Source: Acidobacteria bacterium 5-1
Lineage (GTDB): Bacteria > Acidobacteriota > Blastocatellia > Pyrinomonadales > Pyrinomonadaceae
Length of the DNA stretch: 48,700 nt
Reading direction: 5' to 3'
NCBI GenBank assembly: GCA_002050455.1
Contig: MWZA01000154.1
Coordinates: 1-48,700, forward strand
Below, piece by piece: positions 1 through 7,310 of the stretch. Numbering within the stretch: the stretch's first letter is position 1; each line of letters starts with the position of its first letter. The position numbers and the translations under genes are program-made. Below the pieces are notes generated by a model. It had not been told where the DNA came from, ran no database searches, and saw nothing but the letters and a program-made list of their open reading frames with translations.

Positions 1-189
1 TTTTATCCTTGAGTTGCGTGTATTCGGTTTCCGCCCACGTCATCTCAACCGTTGGGCAACTTCGTGTAAAAAAAATCGGGAGTGACTCAAAGGAAAGAGA
101 TTCAGCCGCCGATTGACGCGGACAAACGCGGACAAACATCAAACCAAAAACAAATTGGGATTTGTCAAAGAAATGACAGGAGTGAAGTA

Positions 190-1069
190 ATGCTTGAAAA
201 CAGCTTGTTTTTTCAACCATCGCACAAAATTTTAGAAACCGGTAAAACACGCAGAACCGTCGAAAAGTTGACAAACTTTTTGCGGCTCATTTTATTTTTA
301 TCAATTTTTGTCGTTGCCGCGCATGCGCAGCAATCTTCGGGCGAAGAAGATGAAGATTTAATTAAACCAACCAGACCGGGCATCGCTAATCCGGCGGAGT
401 TTCAAAAATCGGGCGTATTGCAAATCGAATATGGCTATGACGGAAATTTTCGCGCCGATGAGTTTCGCTCGCAGCAAACCGCGCCGCTTACCATTCGTTT
501 TGCACTCGTCGAGCGCGTTCTTTTGGATTTCAACATTGATACGGTTATTTCCGAGAAGGACGAAATGGGAATGCGCGAAACCGGAGTCGGCGACACCAGA
601 GTCGGCGTGCAAGTTCTCGCACTCAAAGACACCGAACGGCATCCGGCATTGGCTTTTGCTTTTTATGCGAAATTACCGACAGCGAGCGACGAAAAAAATC
701 TCGGCGCGGGACGCACGGATATATCGCGTCGTCGCTTTGTTGAGCAAAAAGATAAACAAAACAGATATTGATTTTAACGCCGCTTATTTAAACGTCGGGC
801 GCGAGTTTGGAGACCGTCGAGCTTCGGGCGGTCAAGCCGCGCTTTCGGTTTCCCGTGAATTTGAAAACAATTTCGGAGTAATCGGAGAGCTTGCCGGACA
901 AAGCGAGGACGACGTGCAGCCGAAGGGAATTTTTGCGCTTGGCGCGATGACTTACAAAGCGAGCAAACGTCTTCAATTCGATGCCGGACTGCGATTCGGT
1001 CTCAACCCGGACGCGCCGCGCATCGGCGTTTTCGCCGGATTTACCGTCGGCGTCGGCAATCCTTCTTAA
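190..1069 (+). pseudogene. Frameshifted outer-membrane transporter-like protein
   Basis: One reading frame runs from the ATG at 190 to base 720 and the rest of the same protein continues from 722 to the stop at 1067-1069 in another frame. Reading ...GRTD then skipping the A at 721 and continuing YRVVALLSKK... gives an uninterrupted protein of about 292 residues. The start at 190 is favoured over a GTG at 82 because AGGAG lies 8 bases upstream and because the residues that follow give a long basic N-region, a hydrophobic stretch and an AHA-QQ signal-peptidase site. The mature part has alternating hydrophobic strands and many Gly and aromatic residues, as in outer-membrane beta-barrels of the MetA-like (phenol degradation) family. 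That family name is from memory and the substrate is unknown. The extra base could be a real inactivating mutation or a sequencing error. Confidence 0.6.
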
Positions 1070-1111
1070 GAAACGATGATTGTTGTTAATTCTTAATTTT
1101 TGGAGGAATTT

Positions 1112-1225
1112 ATGAGCCGCTTTTTCCGCAATAACGGACTCTCGATTGTGTTGTTCGCTTCGTTTTTCTTTTCTCTTGTGGGGCAATACTTGACTGGTCA
1201 TCACGAGCGTCAATTCCGCCGTTAA
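1112..1225 (+). pseudogene. Truncated DUF6766-like N-terminal fragment
   Basis: A 37-residue open frame starts with ATG after a good GGAGGA ribosome-binding site at 1102-1107. Its first 28 or so residues (MSRFFRNNGLSIVLFASFFF..., one membrane segment, then GQYLTG) match what I remember of the start of DUF6766 membrane proteins, which are about 200 residues long. After LTGHHE the similarity stops and the frame ends inside the 3' end of the convergent dapF gene. I read it as the 5' remnant of a deleted gene. It could still be translated as a one-helix peptide. Confidence 0.5.
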
Positions 1226-2097
1226 GTTTTTTCAATAATCTCACCGCAGAAAGCTAAATCTGCTCGACCTGTAATGAGCATTTCGCCATCTTCGCGCCAG
1301 ATAGCTTTGGTTGCGCCGCCTTCCGCATGAACTAAAACTTCCCTATTTGTTTTGTTGGTAAAAGCACTTGCAACTGCCGCCGCAATCGAGCAAGTGCCAG
1401 ACGAAGATGTTTCGCCCGCGCCGCGCTCCCAGATTCTTATTTCTACATTTCCCTTATTAATTACTTTCACAAAAACGACATTCGTTCTGTCGGGAAAAAT
1501 TTCCTCAAACTGCTCAATTTTTTGCCCGATGTGTCGCCAATCGAACATGTTAAAATCTTCGACAAAAATACAAGCCACCGGATTACCAACGTCAACAAAG
1601 AAAAAATTGATAACTATTTTTTCTTCAGGCAATAAGATGGAAAATGAAGCTGCTTCTTGTGTTTTATCTTTACCTTCTAAAATTGCATTAAATAAAGGAC
1701 TATCGGGCAAATCAAAATTTGGCTTGCCGAGTTCGGCGAGAAACCAAAACGTATTTTCTTCGCGTTTGAGAAAATTATAAATTTTAATTCCGCTTTTTGT
1801 TTGAAGCCTGAGCGATTTTTCGCGCCACAGATTTTTGTAATAAAGATAGGCGACAGCGCAACGCGTTCCGTTGCCGGAAAATCCCGCTTCGCTGCCGTCG
1901 GGGTTAATGATGCGGCACGAATAATCTGCTTCTTTGCCATTCAATTTTTCTAAAATTGCGATGCCGTCCGCGCCAACGCCGGTATTCCGATGACAGATTT
2001 CTTTTGCGAATTCGCCGATGTCAGCAACTTTGGAAAGTTGGTCATTTTCGATGACAATGTAGTCGTTGCCGAAGCCGTGAAATTTGCAAAAATTCAT
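1222..2097 (-). CDS. dapF: DapF-family epimerase with both catalytic Cys replaced by Ser
   Basis: This 291-residue protein has the whole diaminopimelate epimerase frame: the N-terminal KFHGFGNDYIVI motif, NPDGSE near residue 66, and GNP and ERGAGET further on. DapF interconverts LL- and meso-diaminopimelate for lysine and peptidoglycan synthesis with two cysteines, one in CGNG and one in ACGSG. Here the first motif reads FSGNGTRC (Ser74 at the cysteine position) and the second GETSSSGTC (Ser233 at the cysteine position). The nucleotide sequence gives TCC and TCT at these codons, so this is not a translation slip. Cys80 and Cys236 are close by but at non-catalytic positions. The start ATG overlaps the stop of the upstream membrane-protein gene (ATGA), so the two are probably translationally coupled. 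The family is certain, but epimerase activity is uncertain. Confidence 0.85.
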   Translation of the reverse strand: MNFCKFHGFGNDYIVIENDQLSKVADIGEFAKEICHRNTGVGADGIAILEKLNGKEADYSCRIINPDGSEAGFSGNGTRCAVAYLYYKNLWREKSLRLQTKSGIKIYNFLKREENTFWFLAELGKPNFDLPDSPLFNAILEGKDKTQEAASFSILLPEEKIVINFFFVDVGNPVACIFVEDFNMFDWRHIGQKIEQFEEIFPDRTNVVFVKVINKGNVEIRIWERGAGETSSSGTCSIAAAVASAFTNKTNREVLVHAEGGATKAIWREDGEMLITGRADLAFCGEIIEKT

Positions 2098-2462
2098 TTA
2101 TTCTCTTCAAAGATGCTCAAGGGTTCGTTGGAGTAACTTAAATTTTTAACCAAGAAAAGAAGAACAAACCCGATAATTAAGAAAATTATTTCCAAAATAA
2201 CTATAATAAAAAAAACTACAATCTCTGCTAACCAAAACATTCCGCACATTTCTTGAAGATTATTCTCTGAACCTTTTGGAAACAGCAACAGTATTCCTAA
2301 AAAACTAAAAAAACTCCAAATAAACAGAACCAGCGCGAATTTGATTTTAACGAGAGTTGTATTTTGATTCTTTTTTACAAAATTTTTGTAAAAAACAAAA
2401 ACCAAGATAAGAAAGAAAGCTACCGATATGCCAATGTGAAACCAAAACATTAAATTAGCCAT
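2094..2462 (-). CDS. Small hypothetical membrane protein
   Basis: The protein has 122 residues and about three to four hydrophobic segments (roughly 5-25, 40-62, 77-107), separated by short charged loops and followed by a charged tail ending in EENK. I recognise no family. It is the first gene of a two-gene unit: its TGA overlaps the ATG of the DapF-family gene by the ATGA arrangement, so co-expression is likely. The gene is more A+T-rich than dapF, largely because of Phe, Ile and Leu codons. Confidence 0.6.
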   Translation of the reverse strand: MANLMFWFHIGISVAFFLILVFVFYKNFVKKNQNTTLVKIKFALVLFIWSFFSFLGILLLFPKGSENNLQEMCGMFWLAEIVVFFIIVILEIIFLIIGFVLLFLVKNLSYSNEPLSIFEENK

Positions 2463-2568
2463 TTCTTAATCAACAATATTTAGAAATTAACCGAAATCAT
2501 ACTCACCCAAAATGAAACGCCAGTTTCGCGCCGGAACGATTTTCAGCGTCATCGTAGCTGTAAAATTC

Positions 2569-3675
2569 TTATTTTATCCAATCGGCGATGAAAACATTTG
2601 TGTCGCCCTGTTTCGCGGCATTTCTGTTCGATGCGAAGACCAGCTTTTTGCCGTCGGGCGAAAACATCGGGAAACCGTCAAAAGAATCATTATATGTAAC
2701 TCTTTCCAAACCAGTTCCGTCAGTATTTATCAATGCCAAATCGAAATTGCGTTTTCGTGCATCGGTGGCAAAATAATTCGTGCAGAAAATGATGCGTTTT
2801 CCGTCAGGTGTGAAAAACGGTGCAAAAGATGCCGTATTAAGGCGCGTAACTTGGCGTTTATTGCTTCCGTCGGCGTTCATCGTCCAGACTTCAAAAACCG
2901 TCGGCTCAATCAAATCATTGGCAAGCCGGTCTTTGTAACGCGCTATTTCCGCTTCCCTGCGCGGATGATACGCGCGATAAACGATTTGTTTTGAGTCGGG
3001 CGAGAAAAACGCGCCGCCATCATAACCGAGTTCGTTGGTCAGACGCTTGACGTTTTTGCCGTTTTTGTCCATCGAATACAAATCCAAATCGCCGTCGCGC
3101 ATTGAAGTAAAAATGATTTTTCTGCCGTCGGGCGAGATTGTCGCTTCCGCGTCGTAACCCGGCGTGTTCGTCAAATGCTTGATTTTTTTGCCGTCCGGCG
3201 TTGAAGTGTAAATATCGTAATCGGGATAAATTGCCCAAACGTAGCCTTTTGAGTAATCGACGGGCGGCGGACATTCTTTTTTGCCGCTAAAAGTTGAAGC
3301 GTAAAGAACTTTTTTGCCGTCTTTGAAAAAATATGAGCAAGTCGTGCGTCCGTCGCCGTTAGAAACTATTCTCACATTTGAACCGTCGCTGTTCATTGAA
3401 TAAATCTGGTCGCAACCGCGCCCGTCGCGTTTCGATTGGAAAATCAATTGTTTGCCGTCAAACGAAAAATACGCTTCGGCGTTTTCTCCGCCAAAGGTTA
3501 ATTGTTTGATATTTTTTAAATGTTTTTCGCCTTCAACTGCAAGATTGTCGTCATTTGCAAATGAAAATGCCGACTTGAAATCAAAAAAACTAAATTCGGT
3601 TTTCGCCAAACCGCCAGCTGTTACGGACGAAACCGACAGAAGAAAGATAAAAACAAATGTCAATAAAAATTTCAT
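2569..3675 (-). CDS. Exported TolB-like beta-propeller protein (PD40 repeats)
   Basis: The 368-residue product opens with a signal peptide (MKFLLTFVFIFLLSVSSVTAGG) and continues with at least five WD40-like PD40 blades. Each blade has the pattern SPDGKKIxFxSxRDGxxxLYxMxxDGxNxxRLT; examples start near residues 70, 165, 207, 280 and 330. These are periplasmic or surface propellers related to the C-terminal part of TolB. They usually mediate protein binding and are not known to be enzymes by themselves. No peptidase or other catalytic domain is attached, and there is no Tol-Pal neighbour, so a role in the Tol system is not supported. It is a single gene, separated from thiE by about 60 bases. 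Confidence 0.8.
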   Translation of the reverse strand: MKFLLTFVFIFLLSVSSVTAGGLAKTEFSFFDFKSAFSFANDDNLAVEGEKHLKNIKQLTFGGENAEAYFSFDGKQLIFQSKRDGRGCDQIYSMNSDGSNVRIVSNGDGRTTCSYFFKDGKKVLYASTFSGKKECPPPVDYSKGYVWAIYPDYDIYTSTPDGKKIKHLTNTPGYDAEATISPDGRKIIFTSMRDGDLDLYSMDKNGKNVKRLTNELGYDGGAFFSPDSKQIVYRAYHPRREAEIARYKDRLANDLIEPTVFEVWTMNADGSNKRQVTRLNTASFAPFFTPDGKRIIFCTNYFATDARKRNFDLALINTDGTGLERVTYNDSFDGFPMFSPDGKKLVFASNRNAAKQGDTNVFIADWIK

Positions 3676-3737
3676 AACTATTTCTCAAATAATTGCCTTT
3701 TGGTTAATTATAACATTTCTCTGCTTAGTTTCAGGAA

Positions 3738-4367
3738 TTAGAAGAAATGAAAATGACTCAGCATTATTTCCTTCATTTTTTTTGTGATTTTGTCAGGTTG
3801 GGAAAGCAAATCACTGATAATTGCAGCCGAGTTTGCGCCCGCATCTAAAACTTCCCGAAAATTTTGTAAAGTAATTCCGCCGATGGCGACAAGTGGGAAA
3901 TTTCCAATCGCTTCGCGCACAATTTTAACGCCTTCGATTCCGACAATTTTATCGGGCTTTACCTTTGTCTTTGTCTCAAAAACGGGACCAATTGCCAGAT
4001 AATCAATCGGCAGTTTTACGGCTTCGGCGGCTTGTTTCAAGCTATGAGTAGAAAACCCGATTATCGCTTTTTCGCCCAAAATTTTTCTTGCCCGTTCGGG
4101 CGGCAAATCGTCCTGTCCGAGATGAACGCCATCGGCTTTCAGCGCAAGCGCAATATCAACGCGGTCGTTAATAATAATTTTGACATCATTTTTCCGCGCA
4201 ATTTCCAACACTTCTTTCGCCTGTTTATAAAATTCTTTCGGCGAAGCATATTTTTCGCGCAGTTGAACGAATTTCGCGCCGCCGCCAACCAATCTTTTAA
4301 CTTGCTCGGCGTGTGAAAGTTTTGTAATTCGCGGGTCGGTGATTGGATAAATTTGGGGAAGAAACAT
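3738..4367 (-). CDS. thiE: Thiamine-phosphate synthase
   Basis: At 209 residues this has normal ThiE length and the TIM-barrel motifs of the family: YPITDPR at the start, KFVQLREK near 32-39, IIINDRVDIA near 65-75, DGVHLGQDDLP near 79-89, IGFSTHS, YLAIGPVF and VAIGGI near 160. ThiE joins hydroxymethylpyrimidine diphosphate to thiazole phosphate in the cytoplasm to give thiamine monophosphate. No other thiamine gene is present in the window. It lies downstream of rimI and queA on the same strand, but a heptad-repeat hairpin of about 80 bases separates it from rimI and may act as a terminator or processing site. Confidence 0.93.
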   Translation of the reverse strand: MFLPQIYPITDPRITKLSHAEQVKRLVGGGAKFVQLREKYASPKEFYKQAKEVLEIARKNDVKIIINDRVDIALALKADGVHLGQDDLPPERARKILGEKAIIGFSTHSLKQAAEAVKLPIDYLAIGPVFETKTKVKPDKIVGIEGVKIVREAIGNFPLVAIGGITLQNFREVLDAGANSAAIISDLLSQPDKITKKMKEIMLSHFHFF

Positions 4368-4371
4368 TTGG

Positions 4372-4452
4372 GATAATGGTAAATGGTAAATGATAAATGG
4401 TAAATGGAAGAAAGGATTTTATTTACCACTTACCATTTATCATTTACCATTA
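4372..4452. repeat. Heptad tandem repeat with inverted arms (thiE-rimI gap)
   Basis: The left part is four to five copies of the 7-mer GGTAAAT or its variant GATAAAT. The right part, after a short A/G-rich loop, is the complementary series (ATTTACC, CTTACCA, TTTATCA). The RNA could fold into an A/U-rich hairpin of about 30 bp on either strand. It fills the whole space between the rimI stop and the thiE start. Confidence 0.85.
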
Positions 4453-4453
4453 T

Positions 4454-4987
4454 TCACAGCGATTTAACCATCAAAAAACCGTCTTCGCCGTTGCTGTAAT
4501 ATTTTGGAAGCCTCTGCACAATTGTGTAATCGTAGCCGCGATAAAGATTTTGCGCCGCAATGTTGCCGACGCGCACTTCCAGCATCATGGTGCTGATGCC
4601 GCGTTTTCGCAACGCTTCTTCGGTGTGCCGCAAAAGTTTAATTCCCAACCCGCGCCGCCGATGTTCGGGCGCAACCGCGACAGTTGTAATGTGTCCCGTT
4701 CCGTCTTTAATATCCACCATCACAAAAATAAAACCGATGATACTTTGATGAGGCGTAACAATCCGGTAACTGAGGCTGTTTGGTTCATTCAAAAGATATG
4801 AAAAAGTATGTTTTGTGTAGTTTTCGCCCGCTTTGAAACAGCGCAGATTTAATTTCAAAATTTCTTTGAGATATTGGTTGGTCAGCGGGCGAATAACATA
4901 AGTTGTCAGCGGCGCAGGAACGATTATTTCCGGCTCAAACTCAATGGGCGGAACGAAAAATTCACGAATTTTTTGTAAAACTGCCAT
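4454..4987 (-). CDS. rimI: RimI-like GNAT N-acetyltransferase
   Basis: A 177-residue GNAT-fold protein. The acetyl-CoA binding motif A is VAVAPEHRRRGLGIKLLRH (about residues 101-119), followed by MLEVRVGNIAAQNLYRGYDY, which is typical of the RimI group that acetylates the N-terminal alanine of ribosomal protein S18. The first 35 residues (IEFEPEIIVPAPL...) are an extension not usual in E. coli RimI, so the substrate could differ. It sits between queA and thiE on the same strand. The stretch directly upstream of the start codon is made of heptad repeats. Confidence 0.8.
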   Translation of the reverse strand: MAVLQKIREFFVPPIEFEPEIIVPAPLTTYVIRPLTNQYLKEILKLNLRCFKAGENYTKHTFSYLLNEPNSLSYRIVTPHQSIIGFIFVMVDIKDGTGHITTVAVAPEHRRRGLGIKLLRHTEEALRKRGISTMMLEVRVGNIAAQNLYRGYDYTIVQRLPKYYSNGEDGFLMVKSL

Positions 4988-5046
4988 AAACAGTTAGCAG
5001 TTAGCAATTATCAATCAACAAAACCGATGACTGATGACCGTTGGCT
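4988..5046. repeat. Heptad repeat between queA and rimI
   Basis: The left half reads AGTTAGC, AGTTAGC, AATTATC, AATCAAC in 7-bp steps. The right half (GATGACTGATGACCG then TTGGCTGTTA) is partly complementary to it. It occupies the full gap between the queA stop and the rimI start, so the rimI ribosome-binding region lies inside the repeat. Confidence 0.7.
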
Positions 5047-5047
5047 G

Positions 5048-6079
5048 TTAAAGAATTAACATACAATCGCCGTAGCTGTAAAAACGGTAACGCAAACGAA
5101 CGGCGCGTTTGTATGCTTTCATTATAAGTTCGTAACCGCCAAAGGTCGAAACCAAAACGAGCAAGGAACTTTGCGGAAGATGAAAATTTGTCAAAAGTCC
5201 GTTGATCGCTTTGAATTTATAGTTTGGCGTAATCGTCAAATTTGCCAATCTTTTGCCTGCAGAAATTTTGCCATTTTTATTAATAGACGATTCCAAAGCC
5301 CGCGTTGTTGTCGTGCCGACGGCGATGATTTTTCTTTTTTCGATTTTGGCTTTGTTCAAAAATTCCGCCGTTCCCGCGCTGATTTCACACAATTCGGGGA
5401 AAACTTTATGTTCGGACAAATCGGAAACGCGAACCGGCTCAAAAGTTCCGTAGCCGACGTGCAGAGTTATTTCCACAATGCACACGCCGAGATTTTTAAT
5501 TTTCTCTAAAATTTGCGGCGTAAAATGAAGTCCCGCCGTTGGTGCGGCGATTGCTCCGCGCCTTTTGGCAAAAACGGTTTGATAACGCTCGCGGTCCTTG
5601 TCCGGATTTTCCTGTTCGCGTTTAATATACGGTGGCAAAGGCGTTTGCCCGATTTTGTCTAAAGTCTCGTTAAAATCTCCGTCGGTTTCAAACTTTGCGA
5701 CGACACGACCTTCTTTAGTTTTTTCCAAAACTTCCGCCGTCAGATTTTCGCCGAAAATTATCTTTCTGCCTGTTTTTAATCTTCGCGCCGGACGCGCAAG
5801 CGTTTCCCAAATCTGATTTTCAATCTCACGAACCAAAAAAACTTCAATCTTCGCGCCCGTTTCGCTTATGCCGAACAGTCTTGCGGGAAAAACTTTTGTG
5901 TTATTGAGAACGATTACGTCGTCTTTTTTTAAAAACTGCGGAAAGTTATAAAAATGCTTGTCTTGAAAAGATTTTTCGGCACGATTGACAACCAGCATTT
6001 GAGAGATGTCGCGCCTTTCTAATGGATTTTGCGCGATTAATTCTTCGGGCAATTCATAATCAAATTCGGAAATTAACAT
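5048..6079 (-). CDS. queA: tRNA queuosine S-adenosylmethionine ribosyltransferase-isomerase
   Basis: The 343-residue protein starts FDYELPEELIAQNPLERRD and ends YRFYSYGDCMLIL, both hallmark ends of QueA. It also carries NNTKVFPARL, the AAPTAGLHFT motif near residue 180 and LHVGYGTFEPV near residue 207. QueA transfers the ribosyl part of SAM to preQ1 at the wobble position of tRNAs with GUN anticodons, forming epoxyqueuosine. Length and motifs are complete. It is probably the first gene of a queA-rimI-thiE unit, although heptad repeats sit in both gaps. Confidence 0.96.
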   Translation of the reverse strand: MLISEFDYELPEELIAQNPLERRDISQMLVVNRAEKSFQDKHFYNFPQFLKKDDVIVLNNTKVFPARLFGISETGAKIEVFLVREIENQIWETLARPARRLKTGRKIIFGENLTAEVLEKTKEGRVVAKFETDGDFNETLDKIGQTPLPPYIKREQENPDKDRERYQTVFAKRRGAIAAPTAGLHFTPQILEKIKNLGVCIVEITLHVGYGTFEPVRVSDLSEHKVFPELCEISAGTAEFLNKAKIEKRKIIAVGTTTTRALESSINKNGKISAGKRLANLTITPNYKFKAINGLLTNFHLPQSSLLVLVSTFGGYELIMKAYKRAVRLRYRFYSYGDCMLIL

Positions 6080-6247
6080 AAAACAAAAACACAGATTAAC
6101 ATAAAACCTCCGTCGGCGGCTGGCGAACGCATATTATGACTGTGATTAGAAAAATTTTCCTGTAACTGTCCACCGACAACTGACGGCAATCTGATTTTCG
6201 TTTATAATTTTTAAAATATACCGTTAAAACTTTCAAAGGAGTTTCAG

Positions 6248-7267
6248 ATGAAAAAATTATACTTTTCTTTATTTTGCTTGATTGCCGTATGTTTAATCGG
6301 CGCAGAAGCGCAAGCGCAGAGAGAAAAAACTGCTCAACCGAAAGCAGAAATTACCGCGCCGCCAAAAAATTATCAACCGCTGACAATGGAATCTTCAACC
6401 GAATTGCAGACGCTTCTCAACAAAGCCGTCGGCGATGTGTTAAATATCCAATTCAAAGAACGAAAAATCCGCTCAGACGAAGTAGCGGCAACTTTGATTG
6501 ACCTGCGCGACCCGAAAAATTTGACATCAGCAAATTTTAACGGCGATTTGAAAATTTATCCAGCGAGCGTCGTCAAACTGTTTTATATGGCTGCGCTGGA
6601 ACAATGGCTCGAAGACGGCAAATTGAAAATGACACCCGAACTTGAGCGCGGTTTGCGCGATATGATTGTTGATTCTTCAAACGAGGCGACGCAGTATATT
6701 TTGGACGTTTTGACCGACACTTCGAGCGGCGGCGAACTTCCCGCCAAAGAATTTGCAGAATGGTCTTATAAACGCAACGCCGTCAATCGTTATTTCGGCT
6801 CGCTCGGCTATGAACGCATCAATGTCAATCAAAAAACGTTTTGCGAAGACGCTTACGGACGCGAACAGCAATTTCGCAACTACAAAGGCGAAAACCGCAA
6901 TATGTTGACAACCAACGCAACGGCGCGGCTTTTGGCGGAAATCGTTTTGCGAAAAGCAGTTACGCCCGAAAGAAGCGGGAAAATGTTGGAATTGCTAAAA
7001 CGTGATTTTAGCAGAACAACCACCGACAAAGACGACCAAGCGCACGGATTTACGGCGATTGCACTGATAAACCGAAAAATGACGGATGCAAAACTCTGGT
7101 CAAAAGCCGGTTGGACTTCAAAGACGCGCCACGACGCCGCCTATATCGAAACGCCCGACGGTTTGAAATTTGTCCTGGTTGTTTTTACGGAAAATATGTC
7201 GAATGAACGCGACATTATCCCGATGATTGCGGGCAAAGTTTTGGATAATCTAAAAACCATTAAGTAA
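6248..7267 (+). CDS. Exported class A beta-lactamase-like serine hydrolase
   Basis: A 339-residue protein with a signal peptide cleaved after about residue 22 (GAEAQAQ). The active-site motifs are ASVVK (nucleophile Ser107, Lys110), SNE at 144-146 in the SDN position, and KAGW at 286-289 in the KTG position. This is the class A beta-lactamase/PBP fold, close to the group annotated simply as serine hydrolase. I see no clear Glu166-type omega-loop motif, so true beta-lactamase activity is doubtful and a peptidase or transpeptidase-like role is equally possible. A strong ribosome-binding site (AAAGGAG, 7 bases upstream) fixes the start. Forty-three bases separate it from the S9 peptidase gene, so the two are probably cotranscribed. 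Confidence 0.8.
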   Translation: MKKLYFSLFCLIAVCLIGAEAQAQREKTAQPKAEITAPPKNYQPLTMESSTELQTLLNKAVGDVLNIQFKERKIRSDEVAATLIDLRDPKNLTSANFNGDLKIYPASVVKLFYMAALEQWLEDGKLKMTPELERGLRDMIVDSSNEATQYILDVLTDTSSGGELPAKEFAEWSYKRNAVNRYFGSLGYERINVNQKTFCEDAYGREQQFRNYKGENRNMLTTNATARLLAEIVLRKAVTPERSGKMLELLKRDFSRTTTDKDDQAHGFTAIALINRKMTDAKLWSKAGWTSKTRHDAAYIETPDGLKFVLVVFTENMSNERDIIPMIAGKVLDNLKTIK

Positions 7268-7310
7268 TTTTTACAAACGTGGTAAAATGTTTTTCAAACG
7301 GGAGAAAATT

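Noticed and set aside
82-190. GTG start at 82 for the outer-membrane protein gene
   Set aside because: It would place 36 polar residues before the next Met, has no ribosome-binding site, and the upstream DNA (CGCGGACAAA repeated) looks like repeat sequence. The ATG at 190 has AGGAG at the right distance.
4372-4452. CRISPR-like array
   Set aside because: The repeat unit is 7 bp with no spacers, far from the 24-40 bp repeat and spacer pattern, and there are no cas genes.
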